64,000 bases of DNA, from positions 7,484,464 to 7,548,463 of the forward strand of contig NW_020954588.1 of assembly GCF_900497805.2 (NCBI RefSeq), given 5' to 3'. Numbering within the stretch: the stretch's first letter is position 1; each line of letters opens with the position of its first letter. The stretch comes from Vombatus ursinus. Taxonomy: Eukaryota; Chordata; Mammalia; Diprotodontia; Vombatidae. Both the position numbers and the translations under genes were made by a program. Shown piece after piece: positions 43,627-53,720 of this stretch. Under the pieces are notes generated by a model. That model was given only the letters and a program-made list of their open reading frames with translations. It did no database searches and was not told where the DNA came from.

Positions 43627-44031
43627 ATGAGCAAACAGAGGAAAAACTCAGACTATAGAATCTTACTTTGGTGACAAGCAAGATCAAAATATACAACCAG
43701 AAGAAGACAACAAAGTCAAAGTTCCTACATCCAAAGCCCCCAAGAAAAATATGAATTGGTCTCATGCCATGGAAGAACTTAAAAAGGATTTTGAAAATCA
43801 GGTAAGAGAAGTAGAGGAAAAATTGGAAAGAGAAATGATAGTGATGCAAGAAAATCATGAATAATGAGTCAACAGCTTGCTAAAGGAGACCCAAAAAAAT
43901 GCTGAAGAAAATAACATCTTAAAAAATTGACTAGACCAAATGGCAAAAGAAGTCCAAAAAACCAATGAGGAAGAAAAGGAGGTCCAAAAACTCACTGAGG
44001 AAAATAATTCCTTAAAAATTAAACTAGATTT
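43627..44031 (+). pseudogene. L1 ORF1 N-terminal remnant
   Basis: MSKQRKN start comparable with the 34866 copy, then out of frame. In another frame HAMEELKKDFENQVREVEEK matches the coiled-coil entry of the 34 kb copy (QALEELKRDFEKQVREVEEK). Several breaks; truncated before the RRM. Confidence 0.8.
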
Positions 44032-44032
44032 A

Positions 44033-44104
44033 ACTGTGGGATTTGAACCCAGGTCTTCCTGACCCTGAGGCCAACTCTCTGTCCAGTATGCCACATTGCT
44101 CGCT
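44033..44104 (+). repeat. MIR/THER, right half
   Basis: TGTGGGATTTGAACCCAGGT, CTTCCTGACC and GTCCAGTATGCCACATTGCT complete the MIR begun at 42765. Confidence 0.8.
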
Positions 44105-44147
44105 ATTTTATCAGAGGATTTAAATCTGGGGTCCTTTTATTGTTCTT

Positions 44148-44384
44148 TTATTGTTGTTCAGTCATGTCCAACTCTTCATGAACTCATTTGGGGTTTTCTT
44201 GGCAGAGATATTGGAATAGTTTGCCATTTCCTTCTCTAGCTCATTTGAAGAAACTGAGGCAAACAGGGTTAAGTGACTTGCCTAGGGTCACACAATCAGT
44301 AGGTGTCTGAGGCTGGATTTGAATTCAGGTCTTTCTGACTCTATGCCCAGTACTCTATCCATTATGCCATCCAGCTTCCCTTTT
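44148..44384 (-). repeat. MAR1-type SINE
   Basis: TTGTTGTTCAGTCATGTCCA, GGGGTTTTCTTGGCAGAGAT, GTTAAGTGACTTGCCTAGGG, CTCTATCCATTATGCC. Full length, reverse. Confidence 0.95.
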
Positions 44385-44769
44385 TCGTTCTTAGCTAACC
44401 CCAAATTATGTTCTCGTAGAGTCTAACACTATACTGTGGGATCCGTGGAGAGTAGTGATAGCAGTTATATGCTTTCTAAGTGAGCTCCTATGTAAGCTAG
44501 TCTCTGGGAATTTGAAGACATCAAGGCAAGGATAAAACTTCCCTTTAGTTTCTTAAAAGGCTTCCAAAGATGGGAGAGGGCAGATGCTTGGCCAATATTA
44601 ATGGTAATTGCAAATGGGATCCTGTACAAATGATGCTTATGGGAATTCCCAGATTACCTCTCTCTTCCTCCCCCCAAACAGTGTCTTTTTGACCAATGGT
44701 TTTATTTTAGACTCAGATCTTCAATGTACATTTATAGCCAGAGTGTTTTTCTTGGGAGCCTTGCTGGAC
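44385..44769. other. Unique DNA
   Basis: No recognised element. Confidence 0.35.
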
Positions 44770-45045
44770 ATGATGTCTGGCCCCAGAAGACACAATTGGC
44801 AGCAATGGGTGGAGGTTACCAAAGGGGCAGATTTAGGCTTGAGGTGAGGAAAAGCTTCCACATAATTAGAGCTATACACCAAGGGAATGGGCTCCATCAG
44901 GAAGTAGTGGGAATCTGTCACATCCCAAGGCAGCCATTCCATTTCTGGATACCTGCTTGCTGGCTATATTATAGAGAAATTTCTTGTTCAGGCATGAGTT
45001 GGAGTAAATGGCCCCTGAGATCCTGAGATTCCAGGACAGAGCCAG
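44770..45045 (+). mobile_element. CR1/L3 LINE 3' end
   Basis: GGCAGCAATGGGTGGAGGTT, GGGCAGATTTAGGCTTGAGG, AATTAGAGCTATACACCAAG, GAATGGGCTCCATCAGGAAG and CCCCTGAGATCCTGAGATTC, sense order to the 3' terminus. Confidence 0.88.
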
Positions 45046-45054
45046 GAAGTGAGG

Positions 45055-45392
45055 CCAGATCTCCAAATTCATCTGTCTTTCCATTATGACTTTTGACTAG
45101 GTAAAGAGACCATTCTCTGCCTCATTTCTTACCTAGCCTTAGTCACTGAATGGGTGTTGCCTTAGGCAAACTGAGACCCAGGAAAGACCTTAGCTTAAAA
45201 ATGCTAAAGTCTCCCACTGCATGCAGGGCCATCTTCATTCATCCTGATCAGATGGCTGCAGAGGAGAGAGTGAGGCTGGTGACTTTGCACAGCCCTCCCT
45301 TCTTAAATCCAATTCACTTGCATGTCACGGCCTCACATCCCTGATGTCATAGTCCTTGTAGAGGAATGAAGGACAAATAACAATAATGAGTT
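45055..45392 (+). repeat. RTE-associated SINE (tentative)
   Basis: GAGGCCAGATCTCCAAATTC, AACTGAGACCCAGGAAAGAC, AGGCTGGTGACTTTGCACAG and the end GAGGAATGAAGGACAAATAA with CAATAA units. I take this for the marsupial RTE-mobilised SINE; the family name is from memory. Confidence 0.6.
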
Positions 45393-45434
45393 GTTCACTC
45401 TCCTTTTAGATGGTGTCCTTCTGCATGGACGCTA

Positions 45435-45645
45435 AGGGAGAGTAATATTGTAGAAATAGTGCTGATTTGGAGTCAGAGGGTATGGGTTCAAATCCCAGCT
45501 CCATAATTTATTTATCTTGATGATACTCCATGAATTCCTTAATCTCTCTGAGCCCCAGTTTTCTCATACCTCAAAAGTAGGATTGCGACTAGATGATATT
45601 TTAAGGTTTCTTTCATCTTGAATACCTATGATAATATGATCTATG
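45435..45645 (+). repeat. Diverged tRNA-related SINE
   Basis: TTGGAGTCAGAGGGTATGGG, TTCAAATCCCAGCTCC, GAGCCCCAGTTTTCTCATAC. Confidence 0.8.
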
Positions 45646-45684
45646 AACAGCCTGGGGGGAAGTAACTCAATTTTATTTTTGTAC

Positions 45685-45828
45685 TTAGAATCACAAGATC
45701 ATAGATTTAGACCTGAAAGAAGACTTCCAGTCTTCTAGTCCAGCCCCATCATTTTATAGCTCAGGATCAAAAAAAAAAGGTGAGTGACTTGCCTGAGGTC
45801 ATGCAAGTAGTATAGAATTTGATAATGA
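45685..45828 (+). repeat. MIR/THER CORE-SINE
   Basis: ATCATAGATTTAGACCTGAA, CTTCTAGTCCAGCCCCATCA, GTGAGTGACTTGCCTGAGGT. Confidence 0.82.
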
Positions 45829-46094
45829 ATTGTGTCATGACACTGAATACCTTTTCATACACGCACACATATAGACACTCACATACACATATAGCTGCAG
45901 TTTCCATTGAAATTTGAAATGTTATACCATTTCTGTCTGATTTAGTATTCTTGAAATGGCTATGCCAGAACTCAGTAGAGCATAATTATTCATATTTTAT
46001 TTCATCCTGCATTAATGGCAACAGTTTTTAAATTTGTCTGTGTTTTTAATGAGGTATCAGAATATATAAAGTTGCAAAGTTATAGAAGAATGTT

Positions 46095-46225
46095 ATATGA
46101 CAGGGATCTAAGAAGTGGTCATTGAGCTTAACTCCTTCATTTCACAGATGAGTAGACAGAGGCCATTATGCCCAAAGAGTTGTCCAAGTTTCCAGTTATC
46201 TAGTGGCTAAGCCACATTGTTGGAA
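46095..46225 (+). repeat. MIR/THER CORE-SINE
   Basis: GGGATCTAAGAAGTGGTCAT, CTTCATTTCACAGATGAGTA and decayed core. Confidence 0.65.
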
Positions 46226-46229
46226 TGAT

Positions 46230-46395
46230 TTTTTTAAAAGCAACCTAATCAAATGGATGAATATGAATGAATGCCCGTCCTTTCAAAGTAGTCCCCTAGG
46301 GAGGTTATACACTCATTCTAGTGAGGTGCCATTACTTAAAACATTTTTGGAACTCTTCTTTGGGGGACAGGCTGCAGGAGAAATCTGCTCTTTAG
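46230..46395 (-). mobile_element. Mariner transposase C-terminal remnant
   Basis: The minus translation contains PKEEFQKCFK followed by a stop and W, then a GDYFE-like word (GTTLKG) after about 25 codons. This is the C-terminal pattern of mariner transposases (PKEEFQKCFxxWxxRWxKC...GDYFEGD). Only the last ~50 codons survive, with stops. The catalytic D,D34D core is not in the window. Confidence 0.65.
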
Positions 46396-46439
46396 AGTCA
46401 GGGGACCATTGGCTCTCCACTTATTAACTGTGCCACCTT

Positions 46440-46595
46440 GGGTGGCATGGGTTTGAGTCTTGTGTGTCTCCTATATATTGGCTTTGTGACCAAGGACCAG
46501 TTTACTGAGCCTTTCTGGGCCCCTGTTTCCTCATCTGTAAAATGAAGGCATTGGCCTTCATGATTTTTAAAGCTTCCTTTTAGCCTAAATAGAAG
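46440..46595 (+). repeat. Diverged tRNA-related SINE
   Basis: GCATGGGTTTGAGTCTTGTG, CCCTGTTTCCTCATCTGTAA and the closing block. Confidence 0.7.
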
Positions 46596-47034
46596 ATCCA
46601 TGCTTTCAGACCTTGTAGTGCAGTCTTTTCAAATATCCTTTTTTTCCCTTTCCTTTTTGGTCTGGACTTGTGATGCCATTGAGGTAGGAAGCTCAAGGTT
46701 CTCCTTCTGCCTATGCATAGAAGTAACTACTATTATGGTCTTACAAAGTCTTACAAAGTTGCCTGGGGCGCTGAAAACGTGGCCAGGGTTACATAGCCAG
46801 ATGTATGAATGGCACAGTGCTTGTATCAGTACAAAATCATTCAAAACCAAGTCTGATCAATAAGATGGTCATCAAGTTGGGTAATACCATTTTTAATAGT
46901 AAAAAAAAAAAAAAAGATATGTCTTTGAAATAATGGGAGTGATTTTTTTTTCCTGAGGCATTTAATAGGCTATCTCTTTGAGTCAATGGTGATGTGCTAA
47001 CAGATTAGATATTATTGTCTACCTCGTATAATAA
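46596..47034. other. Unassigned DNA
   Basis: No clear repeat; poly-A run at 46903-46916. An 87-codon plus frame is unsupported. Confidence 0.35.
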
Positions 47035-47266
47035 CAGTAATAGCTAATAATAGCATTTATACATGTTTTAATGTTCACAGAGTGCTTTATGATAACTCTT
47101 ACAAATTACCCTGTGGGGTTTTTACAGCTGAGGAAATGGAAGCCTAGAGGGGTTAAGTGATTTGCCCAGGGTCACACAGATGGGGAATGTCTGAGGCAGG
47201 ATTTAAATTCATGTCTTTGTGATTCAAAGTCCTAGCTCTAACCGCTGTGACACCCAGCTGTCTAGC
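47035..47266 (+). repeat. MIR, near full length
   Basis: TAATAGCATTTATACATGTT, GAGGGGTTAAGTGATTTGCC, CAGGGTCACACAGATGGGGA, CGCTGTGACACCCAGC. Confidence 0.92.
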
Positions 47267-48626
47267 GGCCTGATCTAGCACTCTGTACACAGTGTATATT
47301 CAATTGATGCTGGCAATTGAACGGATGCATTCTTTAATTAAAATATTGAAGAATTCTGTTTGGTGCTTTCATCTTGGTTACTGGGAAGTTATTTTCCAAG
47401 AAATGTTCTTGAGTGACATTTTTTCTAAGCCAGATTGCATAGAAAAAATTAAGCTACTTTTAGTTATGCAAACGTAAACTTTTCTATCCATGTTTAAGTT
47501 CTTCTGCCAACCTGTTGCCTACAATTCTGATATGTTTTCAATTATCTGAGATATTTCATATCTTGTTATCCTTACTACTGTCATTACCAGTCTTGCAAAA
47601 CTTACTTCTGAATCTTTGATTAATATTTACAGGATTCTTCCAGTTTAAGTCTTAACTCATGCTAAAATGGTATTTGTGAGTAACTGTATCTTTAAGAACC
47701 CAATTTCTCTTGAATGTAACAAACCGATTCCTTAATACAGATTGGGATATTTTGCTTACCTTGGAATCTGAAAAGAATTCTTCACTGTGGGTTACTTGTA
47801 AACTTGCATATTGAATCATCTAATTTAGTGTTCTCAAACATTATGAGAGATTGGATTTCTTCCCTCATTAGACGGGTATCAAATCTCAACCCTGAATATC
47901 TTTTGGGAAAGTGATTCCTTGGCTACCCTGGCAACTTGTTTGGTGACCTAGTGCTTGAGGATATAAAGTTCATCCTACTTTGCCATAGAATCTCAATAAG
48001 GACCTGTATTCTAGTTCTATCTTGGTAGCTTTTCTTTCTTATCCTTTTGTTCTTTACCAACATGAATAATTAATGTCTAGTTCCCTCATTTTTTTTTCTT
48101 CTCAGATTTTAAGGTCACTCATCAAGTGTCTTATAATTTAATGTGAAATACACACTAATTGTAATTGTAATTATCTCCTTATAATTATCTCCACCCTGAC
48201 CTGGAATAATTATCATCTTTAAGGAAGAATATAAAATCTTTACTGCATCTGTCCTGAGCATTCAGTTAGACTCATACTAAATGAAATAAAAATAATAGAA
48301 AAAGAAGGGGGATAGAGGATATGCTTAGCTGATAGATTTTTATTTTAAATTGCTTGAAGTAAAATAAAATTTTCTAATAACTAGACAATCATATAGCTTC
48401 ATACTGTCTCTCAATTTAGTTGGTTGAAGACCAAGCCTGAGGATAGAGCTCCCAGAGAGGAGCTGGATTTAATCCAATCCTAGTTTTGGAATTGCTTCTT
48501 GACTGATTCCTATAATCAATTAAATTCCCTGGGGGTACAAAGATGAAAAAGTGATATAACCCTTGCAGGAGGAAGAGATGAACAGTTCTTCCTGACAATC
48601 TGCTCACCGATATGCCTCTACTCTGG
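47267..48626. other. Unique AT-rich block
   Basis: About 1.36 kb with no recognised interspersed repeat; no long frame. Confidence 0.45.
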
Positions 48627-49130
48627 CCATCAATCAGTTAACAAACATAATTATTAAGTCCTCACAATAAAAGGATTTACTAAGTGCTGGAGACACAAAG
48701 GCAAAAACAATCCCTGTCCTCAAAGAGCTCACATTCTAATGAGAGAGAAAAAAAAATTGTACTACAAGATATGAACAGTGTAAAATGGAAGGTAATATCA
48801 GAATGCAATGGTTGTTGTTCAGTAGTATCTGACTTTTCATGACCTCATTTGGGGCTGTCTTGGCAAAGATACTGGAGTGGTTTGCCATTTCCTTCTCTAG
48901 CTCGGGGAGACCGAGGCAAACAGGGTTAAGTGACTTGTCCAGGGTCACACAGCTAATAAGTGTCTGAGATCAGATTTGAACTTGGGAAGATGAGTCTTTC
49001 TGATTTCAGGCTGGGAACTCTATCCTCTGCACCACCTAGCTGCCTCCAGAAGTGGGGTGGGTACCAGGAAAGGCCTCCTCCAGGTTAGATTTGAGCTGAG
49101 TCTTGAAGGAAGTCATCATCCCTGATTGGA
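48627..49130 (-). mobile_element. L2 3' region split by a SINE
   Basis: Left part 48627-48760 (AACAATCCCTGTCCTCAAAG, AGCTCACATTCTAATGAGAG). Right part 49048-49130 after the SINE (ACCAGGAAAGGCCTCCTCCA, GAGCTGAGTCTTGAAGGAAG). L2-like antisense appears again at 49385-49545 (GAAGACTCAAAATAAGG). Confidence 0.75.
48812..49047 (-). repeat. MAR1-type SINE nested in L2
   Basis: TTGTTGTTCAGTAGTATCTG, GAGTGGTTTGCCATTTCCTT, AGGGTCACACAGCTAATAAG, TGCACCACCTAGCTGCC. Confidence 0.95.
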
Positions 49131-49189
49131 ACCTTGGATCTTCCTCTGAGATCTTCGAATCTTTTTGTCTCATCTTGCCTAGAAACAGG

Positions 49190-49345
49190 TATCCATTCTA
49201 GGTCATCTCCACCCATTGGCAGCCTCCTCCCCCCAGCTGCCTCCCCATTCCAGCTGCCCTTTGTGCTTTGTCTTCCTTAGAAAGTTAGACTCCTTGAGAG
49301 CAGGAACTCTCTTGCTTTCTTGTATTTGTATGCCCAGTGCTAAAT
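49190..49345 (+). repeat. L2-like 3' tail
   Basis: TTAGACTCCTTGAGAGCAGG, AACTCTCTTGCTTTC and TATGCCCAGTGCTAAATGCT resemble an L2 3' UTR variant in sense orientation. Confidence 0.6.
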
Positions 49346-49559
49346 GCTATATTTATCTACCTACTTACCTAATTAGGAGGAAGGTTGTTGAGATTTGAAT
49401 CTGGAAGCGAAGAAGGAAGACTCAAAATAAGGTCTGAGGTGTTTTGATTTTGGGCAACTATGAGGATAGTTGTCCTATCAATAGAAATTAGAAAGGTGGG
49501 AGAAGGTGAGCCTGGGCAGGTTTGTGAGGGAGAGGAGGCCCTTGTGTTTCTGTAAGATC

Positions 49560-50514
49560 TTACTGTATTCAGCCTCTCATCCTAGATTCCTAGCCTTCAC
49601 CCCAAGAACAAACTTTGACACATTTATTCCAAAGGCTCTTCCCTCTTCTTCACTCCACCCCTAATGCAAAGGTTAACCCTTGAACACTCACCCTATAGGA
49701 GTGGCCACACAGAATTTCCTATAAAAATAGGATTTTTTTTTGACTATGTGTTCCACTTTTTAAAAAACTAGGCGAGTATGTTAGACTGCAGTGACTTGTG
49801 GGCCCACACCTCTGAGTGCCATCGCACATTATACCTTTCCTCACTTTGCTCCAACCCCAGCCCCCTTCTGCTAGAGTAGGAGAGGGGAAAAGAATGCTTA
49901 GATGGAATAAACAAGCAGCTGAGCTGCCCGTGATAGTTAATGATTTAATGAATTTAATTGAAATTCATTTTCATTAACTAAGGACAACTGGATTTTCAGT
50001 ACTCAAAGAAGCCTAAGAAAACTATAGCTCTTCTCTAGATTTCATTAATCTGTATGTTTCAAGGAATTGGCTCATTTATGGATTTGAGGATTTTATAAAT
50101 AGAGGGGAAATGGGGTATGCTACATCTGTTAAGAGTTGGCCCTGAATAGAGGTGGTTACAACCTGAAAGCAACTGAAAGCAAAAGACTTAACCTGTACAG
50201 ACTGGTGGCTGTTTAAAGCCTTACTAATGGGAGGGTGAATTTTAAAGCATAGCCTGAGGAAAACTGGCTCTGAGGAGCAAGATTCTCAGAAACTTAATAT
50301 AATTCAAAAGATTCCCTTGCATCACCCTGAGGTTTTGTTTTTAACCTCTCTTGGGTGGAGGGGGAGAAGAGGACAGTATGTCAAGGCAGAAAATAACTAA
50401 ACAAAGCCTGACGTTTTCATCCATCAGTGTTCTGCCAAGAGATGTGAATAAACCAGGGCAGGAGTAGAAGAAAAAATGCCAAATTTTTAGAGAATTTAAG
50501 TCTCAACGAGCTTA
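49560..50514. other. Repeat-poor block with an AT-rich palindrome
   Basis: About 950 bases without recognised repeats, holding the 43-nt imperfect palindrome at 49936-49978. Candidate regulatory DNA, unproven. Confidence 0.45.
49936..49978. repeat. 43-nt imperfect palindrome rich in TAAT/ATTA
   Basis: Outer arms GTTAATG and CATTAAC pair. After an asymmetric bulge, inner arms ATGAATTT and AAATTCAT pair around loop AATTG. Several TAAT/ATTA cores are present. Confidence 0.9.
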
Positions 50515-50577
50515 GTAAGAGAATGTTAGGGCCGGGAGGTACCTAGTCGAAGCTCCTCCTTTTACAAGGTGAGAAAG
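50515..50577 (+). repeat. MIR/THER fragment
   Basis: GGGCCGGGAGGTACCTAGTC and TTTTACAAGGTGAGAAAGCC, cut by the SINE that follows. Confidence 0.55.
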
Positions 50578-50815
50578 CCCAGTTGTTGGTGTTCAATCGG
50601 GACTCTGTATCCCCGTAGACTATACTGTCTGAGGGGTTTTCTTGGCAAAGATACTCTAATGGTTTGCCATTTCCTCCTCCAGTGGATAAAAGCAAACAGG
50701 TTAAGTGACTTGCCCATGGTCACACAATTAGTAAGTGTCTGAAGCTGGATTTGATCTCAGGTCCTCCTGACTTCAGAGCTGATGCTCTATCCACTGTGCT
50801 ACCTAGCTGACCCCT
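50578..50815 (-). repeat. MAR1-type SINE
   Basis: GGGGTTTTCTTGGCAAAGAT, TTTGCCATTTCCTCCTCCAG, GTTAAGTGACTTGCCCATGG, CTCTATCCACTGTGCTACC. Confidence 0.95.
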
Positions 50816-50839
50816 GCAGAATTTACCCTGGTTGAATAA

Positions 50840-50993
50840 CAGGACACACGAGGGCAGAAAGCCCAGACTTTGGTCCCAACTATGCTACTAATTCCCTAAG
50901 TGACTTTAAGTCATTTAAACTTTTTTGTTCCTTAATTTTCTATCTGTAAAATGGAGGGTTTGGACTCAATGGTTTCTGGCGTCCCTTTTAGCT
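50840..50993 (+). repeat. Diverged tRNA-related SINE
   Basis: AAAGCCCAGACTTTGGTCCC, TTTTCTATCTGTAAAATGGA, GGGTTTGGACTCAATGG. Confidence 0.75.
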
Positions 50994-50999
50994 GTGTCT

Positions 51000-51172
51000 T
51001 CCCTCTCTTGGTTATCTCCACTTTATCCTGATATCTTGTTTGTACAGTGTTTACCTGTTATCTCTCCCTTAGATTGTGAGCTCCTTAAGAGCAAGGCTGT
51101 TGGTTTTGCTTAGCTTAGCATGGTGCTTGGCACACAAGATGGGCTTGATAAATTTCTGTTGACTGATTGATA
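51000..51172 (+). repeat. L2 3' UTR
   Basis: TAGATTGTGAGCTCCTTAAG, AGCAAGGCTGTTGG and TGGTGCTTGGCACACAAGAT, ending TGTTGACTGATTGA. Confidence 0.88.
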
Positions 51173-51824
51173 TTTTGATGATTCATTGGACATCTCTTGG
51201 AGCCTGAATAAAACCATAATAATTGACAAACTCAGTTTCATTTCTCCTGATCCTATTTCCCCCCAAGTCTTGAACGTCAGTATACTTCATAGAGGGGTGT
51301 GGAGCAGGATTGGGCCTTACAGCATTTAAAATTTTGTTAAGTATCCCACAGTTTCAATGTCTAAAACACACTAAACTGTCTGAGCTTTGGGCAAATTAAC
51401 TTTTTTTTTTTCACCCAGTGGCATACTTTATCCTTTGGTTTCAAGTTCAGAGTTTAAATTCCAACAATGAAGCAGTTCAAATGAGACCCAATCCTAAGTG
51501 AGCTGCATGGGAACTAAAGCCAATCTCACTTTTATTCCTGTAAATCAGTTACGTGAATTATAGGAACTTAACTAGTAGTAAAGGAGAAGGACCATAAACT
51601 TCCTCTGGTGCTTGGCCATGATATAGTGTCAAAGTGAATCCTGACAGTCCTTTTTTGTTGGTGGTTAGTTAACAAGTGATTTGGTGTTATAGATAATTCC
51701 AATAATCCGGCAATTCTCTCTTTAACTTCCACTAACTGTACTGAGTCGTTAACTCTCCTACCTCACCTATAATTTTAGTTTATCCCTAAAAAGGTGTGAG
51801 GCCTAGGAGAAATCAAGACTAGAA
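51173..51824. other. Unique DNA
   Basis: No recognised repeat over about 650 bases. Confidence 0.4.
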
Positions 51825-53070
51825 CCACATAATCTCAGAGTTGGAAGGGACCTCAGTTATCACTGAATTCAACTCATCCCTGGCCAAGAATCTCCTCGAG
51901 TATACCTGATAAGTGGTTGTCTTTGGCTTGAAGTCCTCCTTGAAGGGGAAACCCTCTGTTTTCAGAGGCAGCCCATTTCACTTAATGGGTAGCTTTTGAT
52001 TTTAGAAAATGTTTGCTTATTTTAATACTAAAATATTCAAACGGATCTGTGATTTCCTTGCATCGGGTCTAAATTTGTGTTTTCATAATTTGGCCCCAAT
52101 ATCCCCCATTCAGTTTAGCTCATTGGGGCCAAGCAGATCAAGCCTAGATCCTCTTCCAGGTGATAATCCTTTTAAATTCTTGAAGACATCTATCACCTCT
52201 GCCCATCTTTGTTTCTTTAAGCCAAACAGTCACAGGTCCTTCAATGTATCCTCCTAGGGAAATCTTGAGGTCCTTCATCTGGATGACTTCCTCTAGTTAC
52301 TCCACAACTTAATGTTGGCCTTCCTAAAATGTGGTCCTGAGGACTAAATTAAATATTTCCAATGTGGTATGACAAAAACAAAGGGCAGCAGGAATGTTAC
52401 CTTCCTAGTCCTAGGACTAGGACACCATGGTCCTCTTAATACAACCCAAGTTTAGACTGGCTTTCTTGCCTGCCAGGCAAAACTTGGAACTTGTTGAGTT
52501 TGTAGCTACTAAAAGTCACCCTCAAGATCTTTTCTGTCTAATTATACCTTCACCATCTTGTACTTGTAAAAATGCCTACTTGAACTCCATTAAATATCAT
52601 CTTGTTAGGTTCTTTTAGCTTGTCGGGTAATTTTGGATATTGACTGTCAGCATGTATCCTAGCTTGTGAAGCAGCTAGTGATCTAGAGTCAGGAAGACCT
52701 GAGCTCAAATGTGACCTCAGACATTTACTACTCTGTGACCCTGGGCTTCTGTTTGCCTCAGTTTCCCCAACTGTAAAATTGGATAATAACAGCCCCTAAC
52801 TCACAGGTGAGTAGTGAGTAGAGAGAAGCAAGTGAGCTAACATTTCATTGAAAAAAGAAAAGAAAAGCACTTAGCACAGTGTTTGGCACAAAGTAGGTGC
52901 TATATAAATACTTAATCGCTTTCCTCCTATTTGCCCAGAATTTAATATGCATGCCTTTTATCAAAATCATTGATAAAAAGGTTAAAGAACATTGGGCCAA
53001 GCACTTGGACATCAAACTATCAGTGATTACTCTTTGGGTCTGAATTCACCTGTTATACTGTTGTCTAGTT
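51825..53070 (-). mobile_element. CR1/L3 LINE copy
   Basis: 3' end on the left (AATCTCAGAGTTGGAAGGGA, CTCATCCCTGGCCAAGAATC). Then TTGGGGCCAAGCAGATCAAG, TCCTAAAATGTGGTCCTGAG, ACCATCTTGTACTTGTAAAA, TCATTGATAAAAAGGTTAAA and TATACTGTTGTCTAGTT. Interrupted by a SINE; its right end is broken by a hAT transposon. Confidence 0.88.
52662..52920 (+). repeat. MAR1-type SINE nested in CR1
   Basis: GTGAAGCAGCTAGTGATC head, GAGTCAGGAAGACCTGAGCT, CTGTGACCCTGGGC, GCACTTAGCACAGTGTTTGG, CTATATAAATACTTAATC. The middle is partly rearranged, with an A/G-rich run before the 3' part. Confidence 0.88.
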
Positions 53071-53720
53071 CAGGGCATCTTAAACTTTTTCTACTTGTGA
53101 TCCTTTTTTGCCTGAGAAATTTTTACATGACCCTGGGTATCATAGGTATATGATATATATATATTATGATTTGTATGTAAATCAAATATTTACCGATAAT
53201 AAATCATAAAGAAATTTATTTTAAAACAATTCTTTGGTATACTTATAATTTTACTATTTATTAAAGATGAAAGCAAATTCGCATACTAATGAGATGGATG
53301 TGCTTGTTTATTTTTACATAAGCAATTAAATCTTGGCAGAATATTTGATACTGCAGGATGTAGAGCATCTTCAACGTTTTTCAGAGTTGATTGATATTTT
53401 GATTTTATAATTGTTAATGCTGAGAATGCTACTTTGCATAAATACATATTACAAAATGGCAGAAGTGTTAGGGCCATTTCAGAAATTGTTGAAATTCTGT
53501 CCTAATCCCAAGCCAAAATTCATTTAACAATTGTTTTGGAAACTCAAGTTTTAAACTGTCACTTAATAACTCGGCAAGTTCTTCTTTAACTTTTAATGGC
53601 AGATGACTGACATTTTTTATTTCAATTGAGTATGGTTTACGAGCCCAACTTAGTGTTTTAGAATCAAAATTTGAAGGGAAGTATTTCCGAAACTGTGTCT
53701 CCAGGCACTTCAGAGCCTGG
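53071..53720 (-). mobile_element. hAT DNA transposon, 3' half
   Basis: The left terminus CAGGGCATCTTAAACTTTTT (53071-53090) is a hAT inverted terminal repeat of the CAGGGGTTCTTAAACTTTT kind. Non-coding DNA follows, then the end of a transposase frame at 53286. The right terminus is not found, so the copy is truncated. Confidence 0.85.
53286..53477 (-). pseudogene. hAT transposase C-terminal remnant
   Basis: 63 residues: LLPFCNMYLCKVAFSALTII, then KSKYQS, VSNILPRF and the ending CKNKQAHPSH. This is the hAT dimerisation region (family pattern LLPFxxTYLCExGFSALxxIKxKYRS) with the closing QAHPSH typical of ZBED5-like/Charlie-related proteins. Upstream codons continue the match weakly with stops. 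It is transposon debris rather than a host ZBED gene, because it sits directly inside a terminal repeat and lacks the BED finger and catalytic core. Confidence 0.85.

Larger units (their letters stand above)
42971..44031 (+). mobile_element. L1 5' end, 3' truncated
   Basis: Begins with the typical full-length L1 start GGGGAGGAGCCAAGATGGCA, continues through the 5' UTR to the ORF1 ATG at 43627, and ends abruptly in the ORF1 coiled-coil region. ORF1 is frameshifted within a dozen codons and has later stops. Loss of the 3' rather than the 5' side is unusual for L1. Confidence 0.92.

Noticed and set aside
43129-43634. Plus (102 codons) and minus (132 codons) frames
   Set aside because: Both lie in the L1 5' UTR, which is GC-richer and free of stops by chance; neither matches ORF1 or ORF2.
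53286-53477. Host ZBED-like gene
   Set aside because: Only the C-terminal tail is present, next to a hAT terminal repeat and with stops upstream.
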